A stretch of 64,000 nucleotides of DNA from Dryococelus australis (GCA_029891345.1 CM057002.1:63540777-63604776), one strand, 5' to 3'; shown: positions 35,670 to 46,848, numbered from the stretch's first letter. Notes: generated by a model not told the origin, from the letters alone. Numbers and translations: made by a program.

Positions 35670-36290
35670 TGTGTATTTGTATTTGTCTTGCTAGTGTAAT
35701 ATACTTTTCTGCTTCCTCCCCTTATGATATCTCTGTCAAGCATATGTCAAGGCTTACGCACCATGTCACTTTTTAAGAACACCATCAAAATGATTTGCTT
35801 CCATGTAGGGGAAATTAGACTTATTAGGTATGTCGTAACTTCTTGTTTAAAATAATTTTGGTGGAGGGTTTGGTATTTATCAGCAACCTTTCGCAATGCG
35901 TAATAAATTCTATGCCAACTAATTTTCAGTTCACGGTTTCACATATGAGATCTAGGTTACAGTTCCGGTGAAACCGAGTGAATCACTCAGAATAATATAA
36001 CAACGAGAACCATCTATTACACTTTGTTTTATTTTGCATCTAATACTAACGCGTTATGGACACATTCGTAAAAAATATTCATTTGGCCGGTGACAGATTT
36101 TGACGCTACTTTTAAGAAAACTTAGCTACCCGGTGAATATAAGTTTAAATGTATCAGGGAGAAAAATATTTCTTGCAGAATACGAGAAATATCTTATCAA
36201 GGGGAAAGTTGAGAGTCAGACTTAAGAACCTTAAACAGCGAACTTATTTCATTTTGCTTCCAGGCATATTTCAAACGCACCAGATATTTA
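35670..36290. other. no gene seen
   Basis: AT-rich sequence between the tRNA-like sequence and the GC-rich island, with nothing recognisable. Confidence 0.45.
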
Positions 36291-36299
36291 TTTAGGCCG

Positions 36300-37030
36300 G
36301 AAAATACGCGTGCGAAGGAGGGGGGAGGGGGTAAATTTCGAATAAATTTAACGTAACCGGCGTAGGACGCGTCCGAAAAAAAAAAACAGGTGATAAATAA
36401 TTTACGACGTGGGGGCTGTAACTTACTTTGCAGAGTGGCGAGGTCGTCGTCTCCCCCACCTCATCCCCGCAGCTCCGGGTTGACAAATCTCCGCCAAAGC
36501 CACCCCCTCCACCCTTCACGTGCCAAGCGAACTCACCCTCTCGCAGGAACACTCGGGAAAGCCCGCATCACGGCTTCGCTTCGCGGCGCGATGGAAACTC
36601 ACAGGAGAGCCTCCGAGAATCAAGACCTTACGGCATGACGGCGCCGAGGCCCGCGGTCCGATGGGGCACTCAGGAATACCTCCCGCAAACCGCTGCGTGC
36701 GAAGTAAATTAATGGTCCTAATAAAACAGGCCCGCCGCTCTTCAACCCTCCAGGAGACACCCCCTTCACCATCACACCTTTCACCGGTGATGATTTGCAA
36801 CGCGCGTGCGCGAAAAAGAAAAAGAAAAAACTTTTTTTTTACATCGACCCCTTTCGACTCGCGGCCCCTTTTGACGACGGACTCGTCCATTAATTCGAAC
36901 GCCGCCTCGTCACTGCACGCAGCGGCTATTGGCATCCCGGGAAAAGAAAAAGTACCTGTCCAATTAGGCTCTCGGCGCCGAAATCAAATGCGGAACTCGG
37001 AGACCCGAAGTACCTTGACAGCGAGTGACG
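36300..37030. other. GC/CpG-rich island, overlapping open frames, unknown
   Basis: The most GC-rich segment of the window (CGGCGCCGAGGCCCGCGG at about 36640; AACGCGCGTGCGCG at about 36800). Frames of 178 (+, 36520-37056) and 139 (-, 36516-36935) codons overlap almost completely. Neither shows a recognisable domain, and a basic RKRKRKN tract reflects an A-rich run. Long opposing frames are expected by chance in stop-poor GC-rich DNA. It may be a CpG island or promoter of an unseen gene, or a relic. Confidence 0.25.
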
Positions 37031-37130
37031 CTGTAATTAGAATTTTCTTTTTGTAAAACCTTGCGCAATTTTTATTAACGCTAGCCCGTTTGGAAACGGA
37101 GTTTTGGGTATCTCAGTGCTGCCATATCTT

Positions 37131-37515
37131 TAAAAAAAAAAAGTCACTGCTCCTACCTGCGTGTATTTTAACGGGCGCAATGAGTGACATGTGTCCAGTA
37201 AAGTTAGCGACGATGGAGGGAAAATCAGTTCCAAATATTAACTTAGAACAAAAAGTGTTAGGTAACGATTTGTGATAACTTAAATGATTTCTCTCGCTTT
37301 GAGTATTTTTTAATGCATTGAAGTAATAAAATGAGCAGATTTGTTCAATATTTACTTTTCTAATAATTTCACAGTTTCACTTGACCGACGCAAAAATAAA
37401 TCGACGAGGACCATGGAAATGCTAATTTTACTAAAGGTGGAAGAACACACAACTTGAATACAAGTAGATCTCATGTGGGGCTTTCAAAAGTGGCAATTTT
37501 ACCGCGAACAGTCTA
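37131..37515 (-). mobile_element. M-family MITE, left end missing
   Basis: It begins within the element at AAAAAGTCACTGCTCCTACCTGC and continues to ACAAGTAGATCTCATGTGGGG and the right TIR ACCGCGAACAGTCTA, followed by TA. The first ~35 bp, including the left TIR, are replaced by unrelated sequence. Confidence 0.85.
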
Positions 37516-37923
37516 TAGACAGAGAAGCACCCTTGGGAGAGATATTTTCCAATTGGTATTGCACCGTGTAATGAGCATAACGTATGGTCATACTCATACC
37601 ATGAAAGGGTTAGGGGCGAAGCTGAATGATAAGAGAGATGATTTGGTACAGCATTATTACGTTAATGATAACTACTCGGTGGACCTTCCCCCTGTTACGA
37701 AATAGTTACCACAGCCACTACTGTGACAAGCTACTGGGATCATGCTTCCTGAGGCTGTACTGGTAGGCGGTTATCGACGTCCGAACTCGCCCATTTCCGT
37801 GACCTTATTTTGTTGATATCCCGGTGACGAAAGAGGGGCGCGCCCAGCGTGGAGCCGTCCTGTATAGGCGCGTTGTTTGGCATACTCGTCGCCGATTGCC
37901 GGCCGGTGGAGCGGTTTTATGTA

Positions 37924-38682
37924 TAAGCTGTTCACGGTAAAATGAGCACTTCTGAGAGCCCTGCTCAAGATCTGCTTGTATACACGTTGTGTGTTCTTCC
38001 GCCTCATGCAAAATTAACATTGCCGTGGGCTGCATCGCTTTATCCATGCGCCGGTCCAGTGAAACTGTGAAATTATTAGAAAATTAAATATTGTACGAAT
38101 CTGCTCATTTTTACACTTCGATGCATTACGAAATTCAGAGAGCGAGAGAAATAATTTAAGTTATCACAAATTGTTATGGGCCATTCACGGTAAAATGAGC
38201 ACTTCGGAGGTCCCTAGTTACTCTTTTCTTTTAGCCATTTCTTATATTTTAAGAATTTTTTAAAATAAACATTCCCGTTTAAGTAATAAACACAGTGCGT
38301 ATATTTCACCGCCCTCGGAAGTTAACGTCTAGGGCTAAAATTAAATATATTTATTAACTATTATTTTTAAGGAGAGCACTTTCAAAAGTGCTCACTTTAC
38401 GGTGAACAGCCTATACTCATATGGCAGGGTTTACACGAACAAGTGGGGAAAGGATATAAATTGGTTGAAAGAAAAAAGTAACTAGGTTTTCAAAAGTGCT
38501 CACACTATTGTGAACGGCCTATACCTAACACTTCACGTTCGACGTTAATATATGGAACTACTGTCCCCTCTACCATTGCCAATTTTATTGGACACACGTA
38601 ACTCCCGGAGCCCGTTAAAATACATGCGCGTAAAGGCAGTACGGTTGATTTCAAAAGTGCTCACTTTATAGTGAACAGCCTT
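37924..38682 (+). mobile_element. M-family MITE with nested N element
   Basis: The left end TAAGCTGTTCACGGTAAAAT follows TA and the right end GTGAACAGCCTT precedes TA (38683-38684). The M sequence breaks at ATCACAAATTGTTA and resumes at TACCTAACACTTCACGTTCG, exactly the M consensus junction. The 345-bp interruption (38177-38521) carries N-type ends and is flanked by TA. Confidence 0.85.
38177..38521 (-). mobile_element. N-family insertion with an extra N right end
   Basis: 38177-38413 is a complete N copy in reverse: GGGCCATTCACGGTAAAATG to CTTTACGGTGAACAGCCTA, with core CGCCCTCGGAAGTTAACGTC and AATAAACACAGTGCG. It is followed by 108 bp ending AAGTAACTAGGTTTTCAAAAGTGCTCACACTATTGTGAACGGCCTA-type sequence, a second N right terminus facing outward. 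The outer edges abut the M host at TA. The insertion is therefore composite: two N ends on the right side and one on the left. Confidence 0.7.
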
Positions 38683-38973
38683 TACATGGCTGTTTTCACA
38701 GTGAGTAGTTGTAATCCCGCTCGCATCCTGGTGTAACGTTTAAAGGTGTGATCATCAGTCACGCCGTCTGCCTAAGGCCTGATCTCATCACAACAACCGC
38801 CAGTCGTAACTATTTCGGCGTGTTTTCCGACATCAAGCCGGGGGCACACGTCCTGTACATTTACGAGCACGATTCCGTCCGTACAAAGGGTCATGGCACG
38901 TCAAACTGAAGATTTTAGAATTTGTTGCGTATATCCATAGAAATACACTTCTCTATTTTCATTGCAAATATAC

Positions 38974-39390
38974 ACTTTTCATGATAAATAGAGCGCTTCT
39001 GCAATCAAACTTTAAATAATGTATACGATACTCTATGCATACATATATTAATGGGTTCATTGACTGGAATGCGTCCAGTAAAGTTGATAACGACGGACGG
39101 AAAGTAGTTTCATGTCGTAACTTTGAACTTACAGTGTTAGGAAAACATCAGTTGATACTCGAATTATTTTATTTTCTTTCATTTTTAATGCATATAAACG
39201 AAATAAATATCAAATTTGTTAGTTAGTTATTTTTATAGTAATTTCGCAGTTTTACTTGACCGACGAAGGAACAACGTGATCAGACTAATGGCAGTTTCAA
39301 TTGTACATATGGTGCAATAGTTAAAACGCGCATACAAGTAGATCTTAAGCAGGGCTCTCAAAAGTATTTAGTTTACCGAGAACAGTCTAT
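38974..39390 (-). mobile_element. M-family MITE, old diverged copy
   Basis: The left end is degraded (ACTTTTCATGATAAATAGAGC). Clear M landmarks are GACGGACGGAAAGTAGTTTC and CAAGTAGATCTTAAGCAGGG, and the right end is ACCGAGAACAGTCTA before TA. It is more diverged than the other copies, indicating an older insertion. Confidence 0.8.
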
Positions 39391-40917
39391 ACTGTAGTTG
39401 TGCACAAGCAATAAGATAGAAGGGCTTTCTTTTTTTGCTTCAAAAAGAAAATATAATTTATTTAGTAACATTTTCTTGACAAAACCAATACGCTTACTAA
39501 ACAGGACTCGAAGCTGCAATGGAGTAGAGCAACGTAGATTCCATTTCCGATTGTAAGTTTTTTTTTTTTTTTTAAAGAACGTAACACTCAGCGCGATATA
39601 TGTGCTTAATTTTTCCAACTTTATGACAGCTGGCATTTGATATAAATATAGGCTCTAATCCTCATTTTTGCACTAACACATTTTTTACGCACTCACAGTG
39701 GTACACGTTAGTGAAGCCACAGTTATACTGTCTTAGAAATTGAATGATGGGGGCAACACACTATACATATGCAGTTCTTGTCGAATTACTATTTCCTCGT
39801 GGTTACATACACGTTCCCAACACAAAAAAAAAAGAGAAATTTTTCGCGCTGGAAAATGCGAATCTTCGTAAAAAAAATACTTTTTTTATAATATTTTACG
39901 TTGATGTGCGTAGGAAAAATAAATAAATAATACGTGTATAGAAAATGATATGACAAATTCGTGGCTTCCCGCGATTGTTGATGAGTTGCTGGCATGTACC
40001 ACATGCTGCATTTTGTCATGTCTACGGTTATTTCTACTGAGAAGGTTGTTTTTCAAATAAGTTTATGAGAATGACTTGGAAAATGCAAAAGCATCTGAGA
40101 AAACTAGGCGACGTCAGCCTTCAATGCCTAAGTATAAGAACTCTTAAAAGTGATTTCATGCCAGTCGTTTTATGCCAGTTTTTTACTGAATGAACAGTAT
40201 GAAAAATTATTGAAATGTCAAGGCACCTAGACAACGTTCACCTTATTGACTCTGTTGACTCAGTAAAATTCATTTGCATATTATCAGTTTACACCGTAGA
40301 CAATACCTGAATTCTTATATGTTCTTCGTATTTATGCGATCTGGCCAATGTTATTGTGATAACAATGAAATAGTGAGGTGTTTTATTAGATTTGTAGTTC
40401 CGCGGTAATAGTAATTTCTGCAATAAAATCAGCTACATCTGCTCTTTCTCGCCAAGGTACAGCAATAATAGCAGGACGAGCAAAAAATGAAAAAGGCCCG
40501 CCAAATTAAACATTACAAACATCGAAGGTCGAAATATTGAGAGTGGTGATTGGGAAAATTAATTCACTTTTTCACAGGTTGGCGACGAGAAGTTGTTTGG
40601 CTATCTCGTAGGAAGTGCGCGGATACTTTGCCCTTAGTAATAAAACTAATACAGTCGCATTTAGCCACTAAGTAAGTTATCCTGAGTAGCCTTGATTTTC
40701 GGTAAACGATAACTACACAGGGCCAAAAATTATTATCAACATTTTCCTAATAAAATTTAATTCTTTATTCCAGACATCCTGTATTCTGTTGTTTGTCGTT
40801 CATGTCGTCCTGCTAAGAGAAATTGCTCTTCCTGCTACTTCGCTGCTCGTGAGAAGTATCACTTGCTCTCCGATAGCAGAAATAGCATACCACGCGAACA
40901 AACACATTTTTGTTGGT
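39391..40917. other. no gene seen
   Basis: AT-rich filler, a T18 tract near 39558-39575, and no recognisable repeats. Confidence 0.45.
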
Positions 40918-41222
40918 TATGGCTAGGAGCATCAGTTTATTTTTCGCGAAAGATTTCATGACAAGTTGTGTTCCAAAACGCTTTAGTACAGAAGCACTTT
41001 AGTCATTGGATGGTCTGAATTGTTACGCGCACTATCTGACTGTCCGCGAATCACGGACAGACAATATCGGAGAAACTTAGCTCTGATTGGCTCACTCATG
41101 TACCAGACACACTTCACATAAAGACATGGCGGCCAGCAGCCAAAAGAAAGCTGCAAGTATGCACATATGATATTGAAGTCTAGCCTTCGCGTAAATCTTT
41201 TCGCGAAAAACAGGTAGCCTTA
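40918..41222. mobile_element. candidate small inverted-repeat element
   Basis: The left side GGCTAGGAGCATCAGTTTAT runs into TTTTCGCGAAAGATTT. The right side AAATCTTTTCGCGAAAAACAGGTAGCC mirrors it, with a small gap. Inside is a hairpin CTGTCCG-CGAATCA-CGGACAG (41038-41058). About 305 bp, non-coding. Target duplication is not clear. Confidence 0.4.
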
Positions 41223-41380
41223 GTTATGGCATATGACAGTTAATTGTGGAAATACTTTACAGTTCCAAACAATACCGCTTTTATATATGTGACGGGAAGA
41301 GTTGAACATGGCGAAGCAGTCAGATAGCTACTAAACACCCTCGTTACCCTCAGAATACGCCAGTAAATTACGCGTTACTA

Positions 41381-41801
41381 AAGGCTGTTCACGATAAAGT
41401 AGGCACTTTTGAAATGAACCTTGGAAAAAATCACTTCCCCTGCCTACATACATTTTAATGGGTGCACTGAGTGACATTCGCCCAGCAAAGCTGGTAACGA
41501 TGGACGGATAGTAGCTCCATACCTTAACGTTGAATATAAAATGTTTGGTAACCATTTTTGATCACTTGAATCATTTTTTTTCTTTGCGCTTTTTTTTAAT
41601 GCATCAAAGTGTAAAAATGAGAAAATTTGTAAAATATTTACTTTCCTAATAATTTCACACTTTCACTTGACTGACGCATGAATAAAATGATGTAACCCAT
41701 GGGAATGTTAATTTTACATGAGGCGGAAGAATACACAACATGAATACAAGTAGAACTTAAGCAGGGTTTTCAAAAGTGCTCACTTTGCCGTGAACAGCCT
41801 A
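41381..41801 (-). mobile_element. M-family MITE, full length
   Basis: It starts AAGGCTGTTCACGATAAAGT after TA (41379-41380) and ends TGCCGTGAACAGCCTA, followed by CA. It is collinear with the other reverse copies. Confidence 0.9.
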
Positions 41802-42040
41802 CAATTTGATTTTCAAAAGGGTTTCCTGTACACTAGTTAGTACATGCGCACTATTAAAAAGGGGTCTTTGCTGCAACGCATGATTTTTTTTTTTCGCCGT
41901 AAAGAAAAAATTTCTTTAAATTTGAACCACTGCAAAATATACTTGATATAAACGTAATTTTTGGTTGTTCTGTATTGTAATGAATATGATAACATTGCAT
42001 TGTCGTTACAATAGTTCAGGGAAAGTTTTTTTCGGTAATA

Positions 42041-42576
42041 CAGAGTGAGTCCTTTAAAAGAGGCCCCGTGGGACATGTGTGTAACGGAACGAGGGAATGA
42101 ACATTGTCAATGTCTTTGCGGAACAACTGACGGAGGATGAGCGCAACACTGCTTACTATCAGCAGGATGGAGCGACGGCGCATACTGCACGCGCACATTG
42201 AGTCGGTGTTCCAGCCCGATCGTGTGTCATCAGCCGCGGGACAAACCAACCTATGCCACCCCGTTCTCCAGATTTATCCGTCTACGATTCCTTCTTGTGG
42301 GACGCTCTAAAGGGACAGGTCTACAGCAATAACCCGCCACATACTCTTAAGAACTCCAGGCCAGCATTATCACAGCTATCGATGCCATCCTGCAGCATGT
42401 CCTCGCCCGTGCCTTTCACAACTTTTGGTGTCGTCTGCACACCTGCCTCGAGGTCAATGGCGGCAACTTCCAGCACCTACTCTAGGTATTCTGTTGTCAC
42501 ACTGGACTGCATTTCCTCATTCCCGCACTCCTTTACACACATGCTGCACGGGGCCTCTTTTAAACGACTCGCCCTG
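42041..42576 (+). mobile_element. internally deleted IS630/Tc1-type transposon, TIRs intact
   Basis: Ends CAGAGTGAGTCCTTTAAAAG and CTTTTAAACGACTCGCCCTG are inverted repeats that extend about 60 bp (AGAGGCCCCGTG, CATGTGTGTAA, GGGAATGA). TA flanks both sides. Inside are two parts of a DDE/D transposase: FAEQLTEDERNTAYYQQDGA then TAHTARAH (second catalytic Asp, from about 42094), and PPRSPDLSVYDSFLWDALKG then QVYSNNP (third Asp, 42253 on). A frameshift lies between. The N-terminal half and first catalytic Asp are deleted, so it is non-autonomous. Confidence 0.85.
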
Positions 42577-42585
42577 TACAAGTTA

Positions 42586-43068
42586 CACTGTAAATAAATA
42601 TTGTGCTCTGAGAAACAACCGTGATTAGTAAATAAAATAGACGTAACAAATCTCTCAAAATTATATTAACTATAAAAGTAATAACGATAATACGACGGCC
42701 CCGAGACTCGAACCCGTAATCCCCCCTCCCCCTCAAGGGGTTTCTAGTCCAATATCCTTCGCCATACGACCAGCTTGCCTTATTGTTTTCAGATTAATTT
42801 TAATAGGTAGGATATGTTAGGTAGTAACTTGACCCAGAATATGTCACCACTAGGGGAGAATTGCACTTACTGGTTTGGAGAGTCACTGAACTTCAGAATG
42901 ACATTAAAGTCTGCAGGATGACTGTACATTTGATCAGCTGCTGTTTCTGAACTGCAGAATATATTGGTTGATGAATGTTTGAGTCAGGACAGCAGTTATG
43001 TACTGAAAACTGCAATGAACGACAGAGCTCTTGTAACGTTTGCTACGAAATGGTATTTATTTACTGTG
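42586..43068. mobile_element. candidate CACTG-type element with tRNA-Ser-like module
   Basis: The left CACTGTAAATAAATATTG and right GGTATTTATTTACTGTG are inverted repeats over about 17 bp with two or three mismatches. The right half repeats CTGAACTTCAGAAT / CTGAACTGCAGAAT / CTGAAAACTGCAAT, a family-specific subterminal word. A tRNA-Ser-like sequence sits near the left end. No transposase and no clear target duplication. Confidence 0.5.
42693..42770 (-). other. tRNA-Ser(AGA)-like pseudogene
   Basis: On the minus strand, GTCGTATGGCGAAGGATATTGGACTAGAAACC has a D arm and an anticodon loop CTAGAAA as in tRNA-Ser(AGA). A long variable region of G-rich sequence follows, then a B box ACGGGTTCGAGTCTCG and a 3' part GGCCGTCG. 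The anticodon stem and acceptor pairing are damaged, so it is not a working tRNA. Confidence 0.6.
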
Positions 43069-44513
43069 AACAAGAGCAGCTGAAATTATTTTTAATCTAT
43101 TTTCTATGAAGAAAGATAATGCTACGATAAACAAACATGTTTATATAGAAAACATTTATTGACAGCAAACCCATGTTTCTGTAACATTCTCTTTGAATTA
43201 AAGCAATATTGTGTTCTGTAAACAAAACATCCTCTAAGAAATGGTTTTCTTTGCCCCACAGAAAACTTTTCAAATATTAATTTAGAGTGCATGCTAGTAA
43301 GTTTAACATAATATCTCCACAATGCGATGTTTGTTAAAAAATAAAATATTCACGTATGACCGTATTTCTTAGTAACAAGAAAATTCATATATCATCAACA
43401 CTATTAATTATAGGCCTATTTTGGTTGACTCGAAAAATCATTTCATATTCATTAGTGAGCTATAATATTTAGAGCTACATTTTTAAGTGCGTAGTTTGTT
43501 GCATGTGCATTAGTTACTTAACTGTGTGATATGTGTTACAACTTGAAGATACGTTAGTAAAATTTCAGATACATACGTAGTCGGTAGAATGTTACGTTCA
43601 CAATAATTTGGAAAAGAACCACGATTGTATTTGGTAGAAAATGATAAGTCTGTGGCTATTCTTACTACACACTTTAATTTGGCGTAACATTTCTTCTGTC
43701 GATTAGAATTTATATAATTACTTATCTAGGGACTTACAGACTGTACTTTTCTCATCGACTTCTCATAGTTGAACATAGTTTCTTCTAATCAGACTTCCCG
43801 GCATATAATTTGAGTGACTTAATTAGTTAGATATTACTGCTACGAACACGTCAGTTACATAATACAGTGAAATTGTTGTATCAGTATTGCTCTGGTTTTT
43901 ACTGCGATATAAATAATACTAGCTTCAGTTACCAGTGACTTATAACTTACGGTTTTTACAACAAGATCAAACATGACTTTTTTTTTTTAGGGTCACAGTT
44001 AACTTTAGTGCAAGTAACTGGCACATAATTAAACCCTTTATAAATTCTACCTTATATATTACTTTCTCCCCCGTTTTGTATTCTTCAGTATTGTGTTTAA
44101 TCGACTTTGTCATGGACCTAAAATCATGGAGAGATCATGTGAAAATGTAACATCGTAATGGGCGAAAATATATTAATAATATGTGAATTATTACTCTTGT
44201 TGGCTTAAAGATAGGAACAATCAAATGAAAGGGATTCAACGATAGCAAAATATTATAACGAATTTTTTAAATACGTTATGAAACTGAATTTCTGCTCCAT
44301 TCTCATTGTAATTTTTGCTGAGAGAGAGTTTGTGAATATGTCCTTTAAAACGTATGCATTGGTAGGCACAAAACGTTTATAATTTTTGTAAGATACGCTT
44401 CGATATTAATTTATTTATATTTCAGGTTCATGGCTATGAATTGCAGACTACACATCCTTCAGATATACCGCGTAATTTATGCTTGCCTAAACTGAAGTTA
44501 CAGGCAAAATACA
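43069..44513. other. no gene seen
   Basis: AT-rich filler. No repeat family or protein motif recognised. Confidence 0.5.
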
Positions 44514-44532
44514 CGGGGCCACAGAGGCGCAT

Positions 44533-45269
44533 CACTGTTAAAAAATGTTTCCTTCATTTTACGGAAAAGTGCTGGTAAAAATTTATCCAGAAGTGTCCGT
44601 AAACTCTCCGTAAAATTACGGACACATTGATTTTCAGAAACGGACTTGTCGTAAATTTCACGGAACTTCTCCGTTAATTTTCAAGTTATTTTTATGTACT
44701 TTCCGTTTAAAATAAAATGAGATAATGAAAATGTCTTTAACTTTCGTTGTGTGCATGTTCTACTGTGTATAAAAATTTTTTATTAAAAAAAATAAAATAT
44801 TTTGTACTTAAGCGAGATTTGAACCCGGGTCAAAATATTACCAGTTCACGACTCTAACCACTCACCTACAACTCTTACACAGTAATTTTCATACGACGTT
44901 GATATTTATACTCAAAATGTAAAAAAACAAAAATTCAGTTTCTGTTAAATTTTGTGTATTTTTAATGTTGTCAAATGTTACAGACTCCTGATGTTATTTT
45001 TTTATGTTTGAAAAAATAGGTCATAGTCATGTGGATAACCTTAATTGCCGCAGAAACGATAATTTTCTTGTTACAATGGCGAAGAAAGCTTCGTGTAGAA
45101 TCGGTATTGTTCGTCTCCGTAACTTGATGCCAAAGGGATTACGGAGACTTTCCGCATTTTATATTTACGGACTTAACTCCGTTTTTAGTCATTACGGATT
45201 GCCTTTCCGTATATACACTGTACATTTACGTAAAACATTCCGTAAATATACGGAAATTTTTTAACAGTG
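44533..45269. mobile_element. EnSpm/CACTA-like element splitting a SINE
   Basis: Ends CACTGTTAAAAAATGTTTCC and GGAAATTTTTTAACAGTG. Both subterminal regions are filled with the word TCCGTAAA and its complement (left: TCCGTAAACTCTCCG, ACGGACACATTG; right: TTACGGAGACTTTCCG, CATTCCGTAAATATACGGAA). GCA lies one base before the left end (44529-44531) and directly after the right end (45270-45272). The flanks together make one SINE head, so the element inserted within that SINE. A tRNA-like module lies at 44807-44878. The 86-codon frame at 45004-45264 is part of the element, not a gene. Confidence 0.75.
44807..44878 (-). other. tRNA-like module inside CACTG element
   Basis: On the minus strand, GTAAGAGTTGTAGGTGAGTGGTTAGAG carries an A box and GACCCGGGTTCAAATCTCG a B box. 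An anticodon-loop-like CTGGTAA lies between. Acceptor pairing is poor. It is followed by T-rich sequence on that strand. Confidence 0.55.
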
Positions 45270-45489
45270 GCAGCGAATAGAACGCTCGCATCTCACCAAG
45301 GGAGAAATGGTTCGATTGTCAGCGGGGACGCTCCTGGATTTTCGCACTTGGGAAACCGATGGTCGGTGGATTTTCTCGGGGATCTCCCACTTCCCCCACC
45401 CTTGAGTTCAGGTCTTCCTTCATTCTCACCTCTCTTCACCCTCATCGGTTCAAGACTCTCTGCACTCGCTACAAAGTACTTTATGCATT

Positions 45490-46770
45490 TATTGACTTTA
45501 ATCTCTTATAGACTTTACTGCAATTATAAGGACTTTAGACAGAAATAAAAATAAGTCTTATATTAATTAATACAATTAAAATTCTGAACTACTATATTAT
45601 ATCGTTCTAGTATGCTGAAATGTTGAAAAAACCGCGAGGAAATGTCTATTTTTTTCTGCATGTCGTTGGCGGTAGTTAAACGATGCCTTTATCCTCGTTA
45701 ATTTCGATAAAATTTCAGATTTGAGAAACTTTTCGCGGTGGCGATACGAAATAAAAACAGACGGGATGTCCGTGCATTAGCGCGATGTAATAGAGGTGTG
45801 TTCCGCTATGAGAAACTTCCCGGAATCAAAGACGCTGCTTTTTTTCTTTTTCTACTATAGTCGCCGGTTTGTAATCAGCTGCAGAAGCTGCCGCTAATTG
45901 AAAGTCGGAATTTCATTTTAACTCGCTGCTCTGCTCTCTACCGGTTGTGTTTTTAATGAGCGAGCGAAATTGGTTCCGCCGATTAGCGCCGCGGTGAGAC
46001 GTTACTCGGTGTGCTTAGCAGTGACAGAGGAACAGCTGGAGAGAGGGGAGGAGCTGGAACAGGGTCAGGTCGATACTTAGGAGTGACTATAGAGTGAGGA
46101 ATCCAGCTGCGCAGTAAACATTTCCTTTGTCCAAACTCAGAAAAGCTGTTTCGCCGTTGTAAAAAAAACTAAGGTTGGGGTGTATATGGTTAGCACAAAT
46201 TTTTATATTGATCAAATATTACTAGACCACTTTTCTGAACACGTTTTATTGTAACAAGTAAGTATATTTAACCAATTCGTGCTCTCGTTATATACATGCA
46301 CATGTAAATACACACACTCATGGCATAACATGCACATAACAAATATAATACATAAATAAGAAATTATTACATCAAAAGTTACATATGTGAACCTTGAATT
46401 CCGTGAATTTGAGATTATAGATGTAAATATTTCATCATCATTATCTGTCTGTGTCTCAACATTTACCATGGTGGTGCAGGAAAAAGGGGGGGGGGGGTTT
46501 TATCAGTTATCTCCCCCCTTTCCCTCCTGTACAAAATATTTTGTATGTATATATATGTATGTTTATCTATGTGTCGGTATATGTGCTTATTATGTTGAAT
46601 GTATTTCCTAAGGGAGCTCTCCAAATGTTCGCTATTAATATCATAATGTTAGTTGCAGGCAAAATAATTTTATCTTCCCCCATGCATTTGTAAAATAATG
46701 GTGTTTGTATTTTGTAAGTCGGTAAAATAGTTCAATAGTTATGATAGTTGGGATTTTAGACGTGGGCGAC
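45490..46770. other. no gene seen; moderately GC-rich patch
   Basis: AT-rich except about 45880-46130 (GCGCCGCGGTGAGACG, GAGAGGGGAGGAGCTGGA). No coding motif. Contains G12 at 46486-46497 and a TATG-rich tract at 46540-46580. Confidence 0.45.
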
Positions 46771-46775
46771 ATAAC

Positions 46776-46848
46776 CTCAAAGTGTAATGGAAGCAGCGCG
46801 CTGGCGTCCTAATACTACCTACGTCGTGCGGGGGTTATACACTCCCAT
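46776..46848 (+). other. tRNA-like sequence, degenerate
   Basis: The A-box-like AGTGTAATGGAAGCAGCGCGCTGG is similar to the module at 6.1 kb (TGGTGTAATGGATAGCGCGCTGG). A T-arm-like GGGGGTTATACACTCCC follows at tRNA spacing. No clear element borders. Confidence 0.4.

Larger units (their letters stand above)
44514..45485 (+). mobile_element. SINE family S copy split by CACTG element
   Basis: The first part (44514-44531, CGGGGCCACAGAGGCGCA) is the start of the tRNA head. The rest (45270-45485) continues GCGAATAGAACGCTCGCATC, then GGTTCGATTGTCAGC (B-box region), CTGGATTTTCGCACTTGGGA, GGTCGGTGGATTTTCTCGG and ATCTCCCACTTCCCC. Compared with the 31.4-kb copy, about 25 bp around CGTGCCGGACGAT is deleted. 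Confidence 0.75.

Noticed and set aside
36520..37056. 178-codon plus-strand frame as a protein gene
   Set aside because: It lies in stop-poor GC-rich DNA, overlaps a 139-codon frame on the other strand, contains composition-driven RKRKRK and FFF runs and shows no domain.
42693..42770. Functional tRNA-Ser gene
   Set aside because: The anticodon loop looks right, but the anticodon stem is mismatched, the variable region is a G/C homopolymer-rich tract, and acceptor pairing is poor.
45004..45548. 86- and 93-codon frames as genes
   Set aside because: The first is inside the CACTG element and the second translates the SINE tail.
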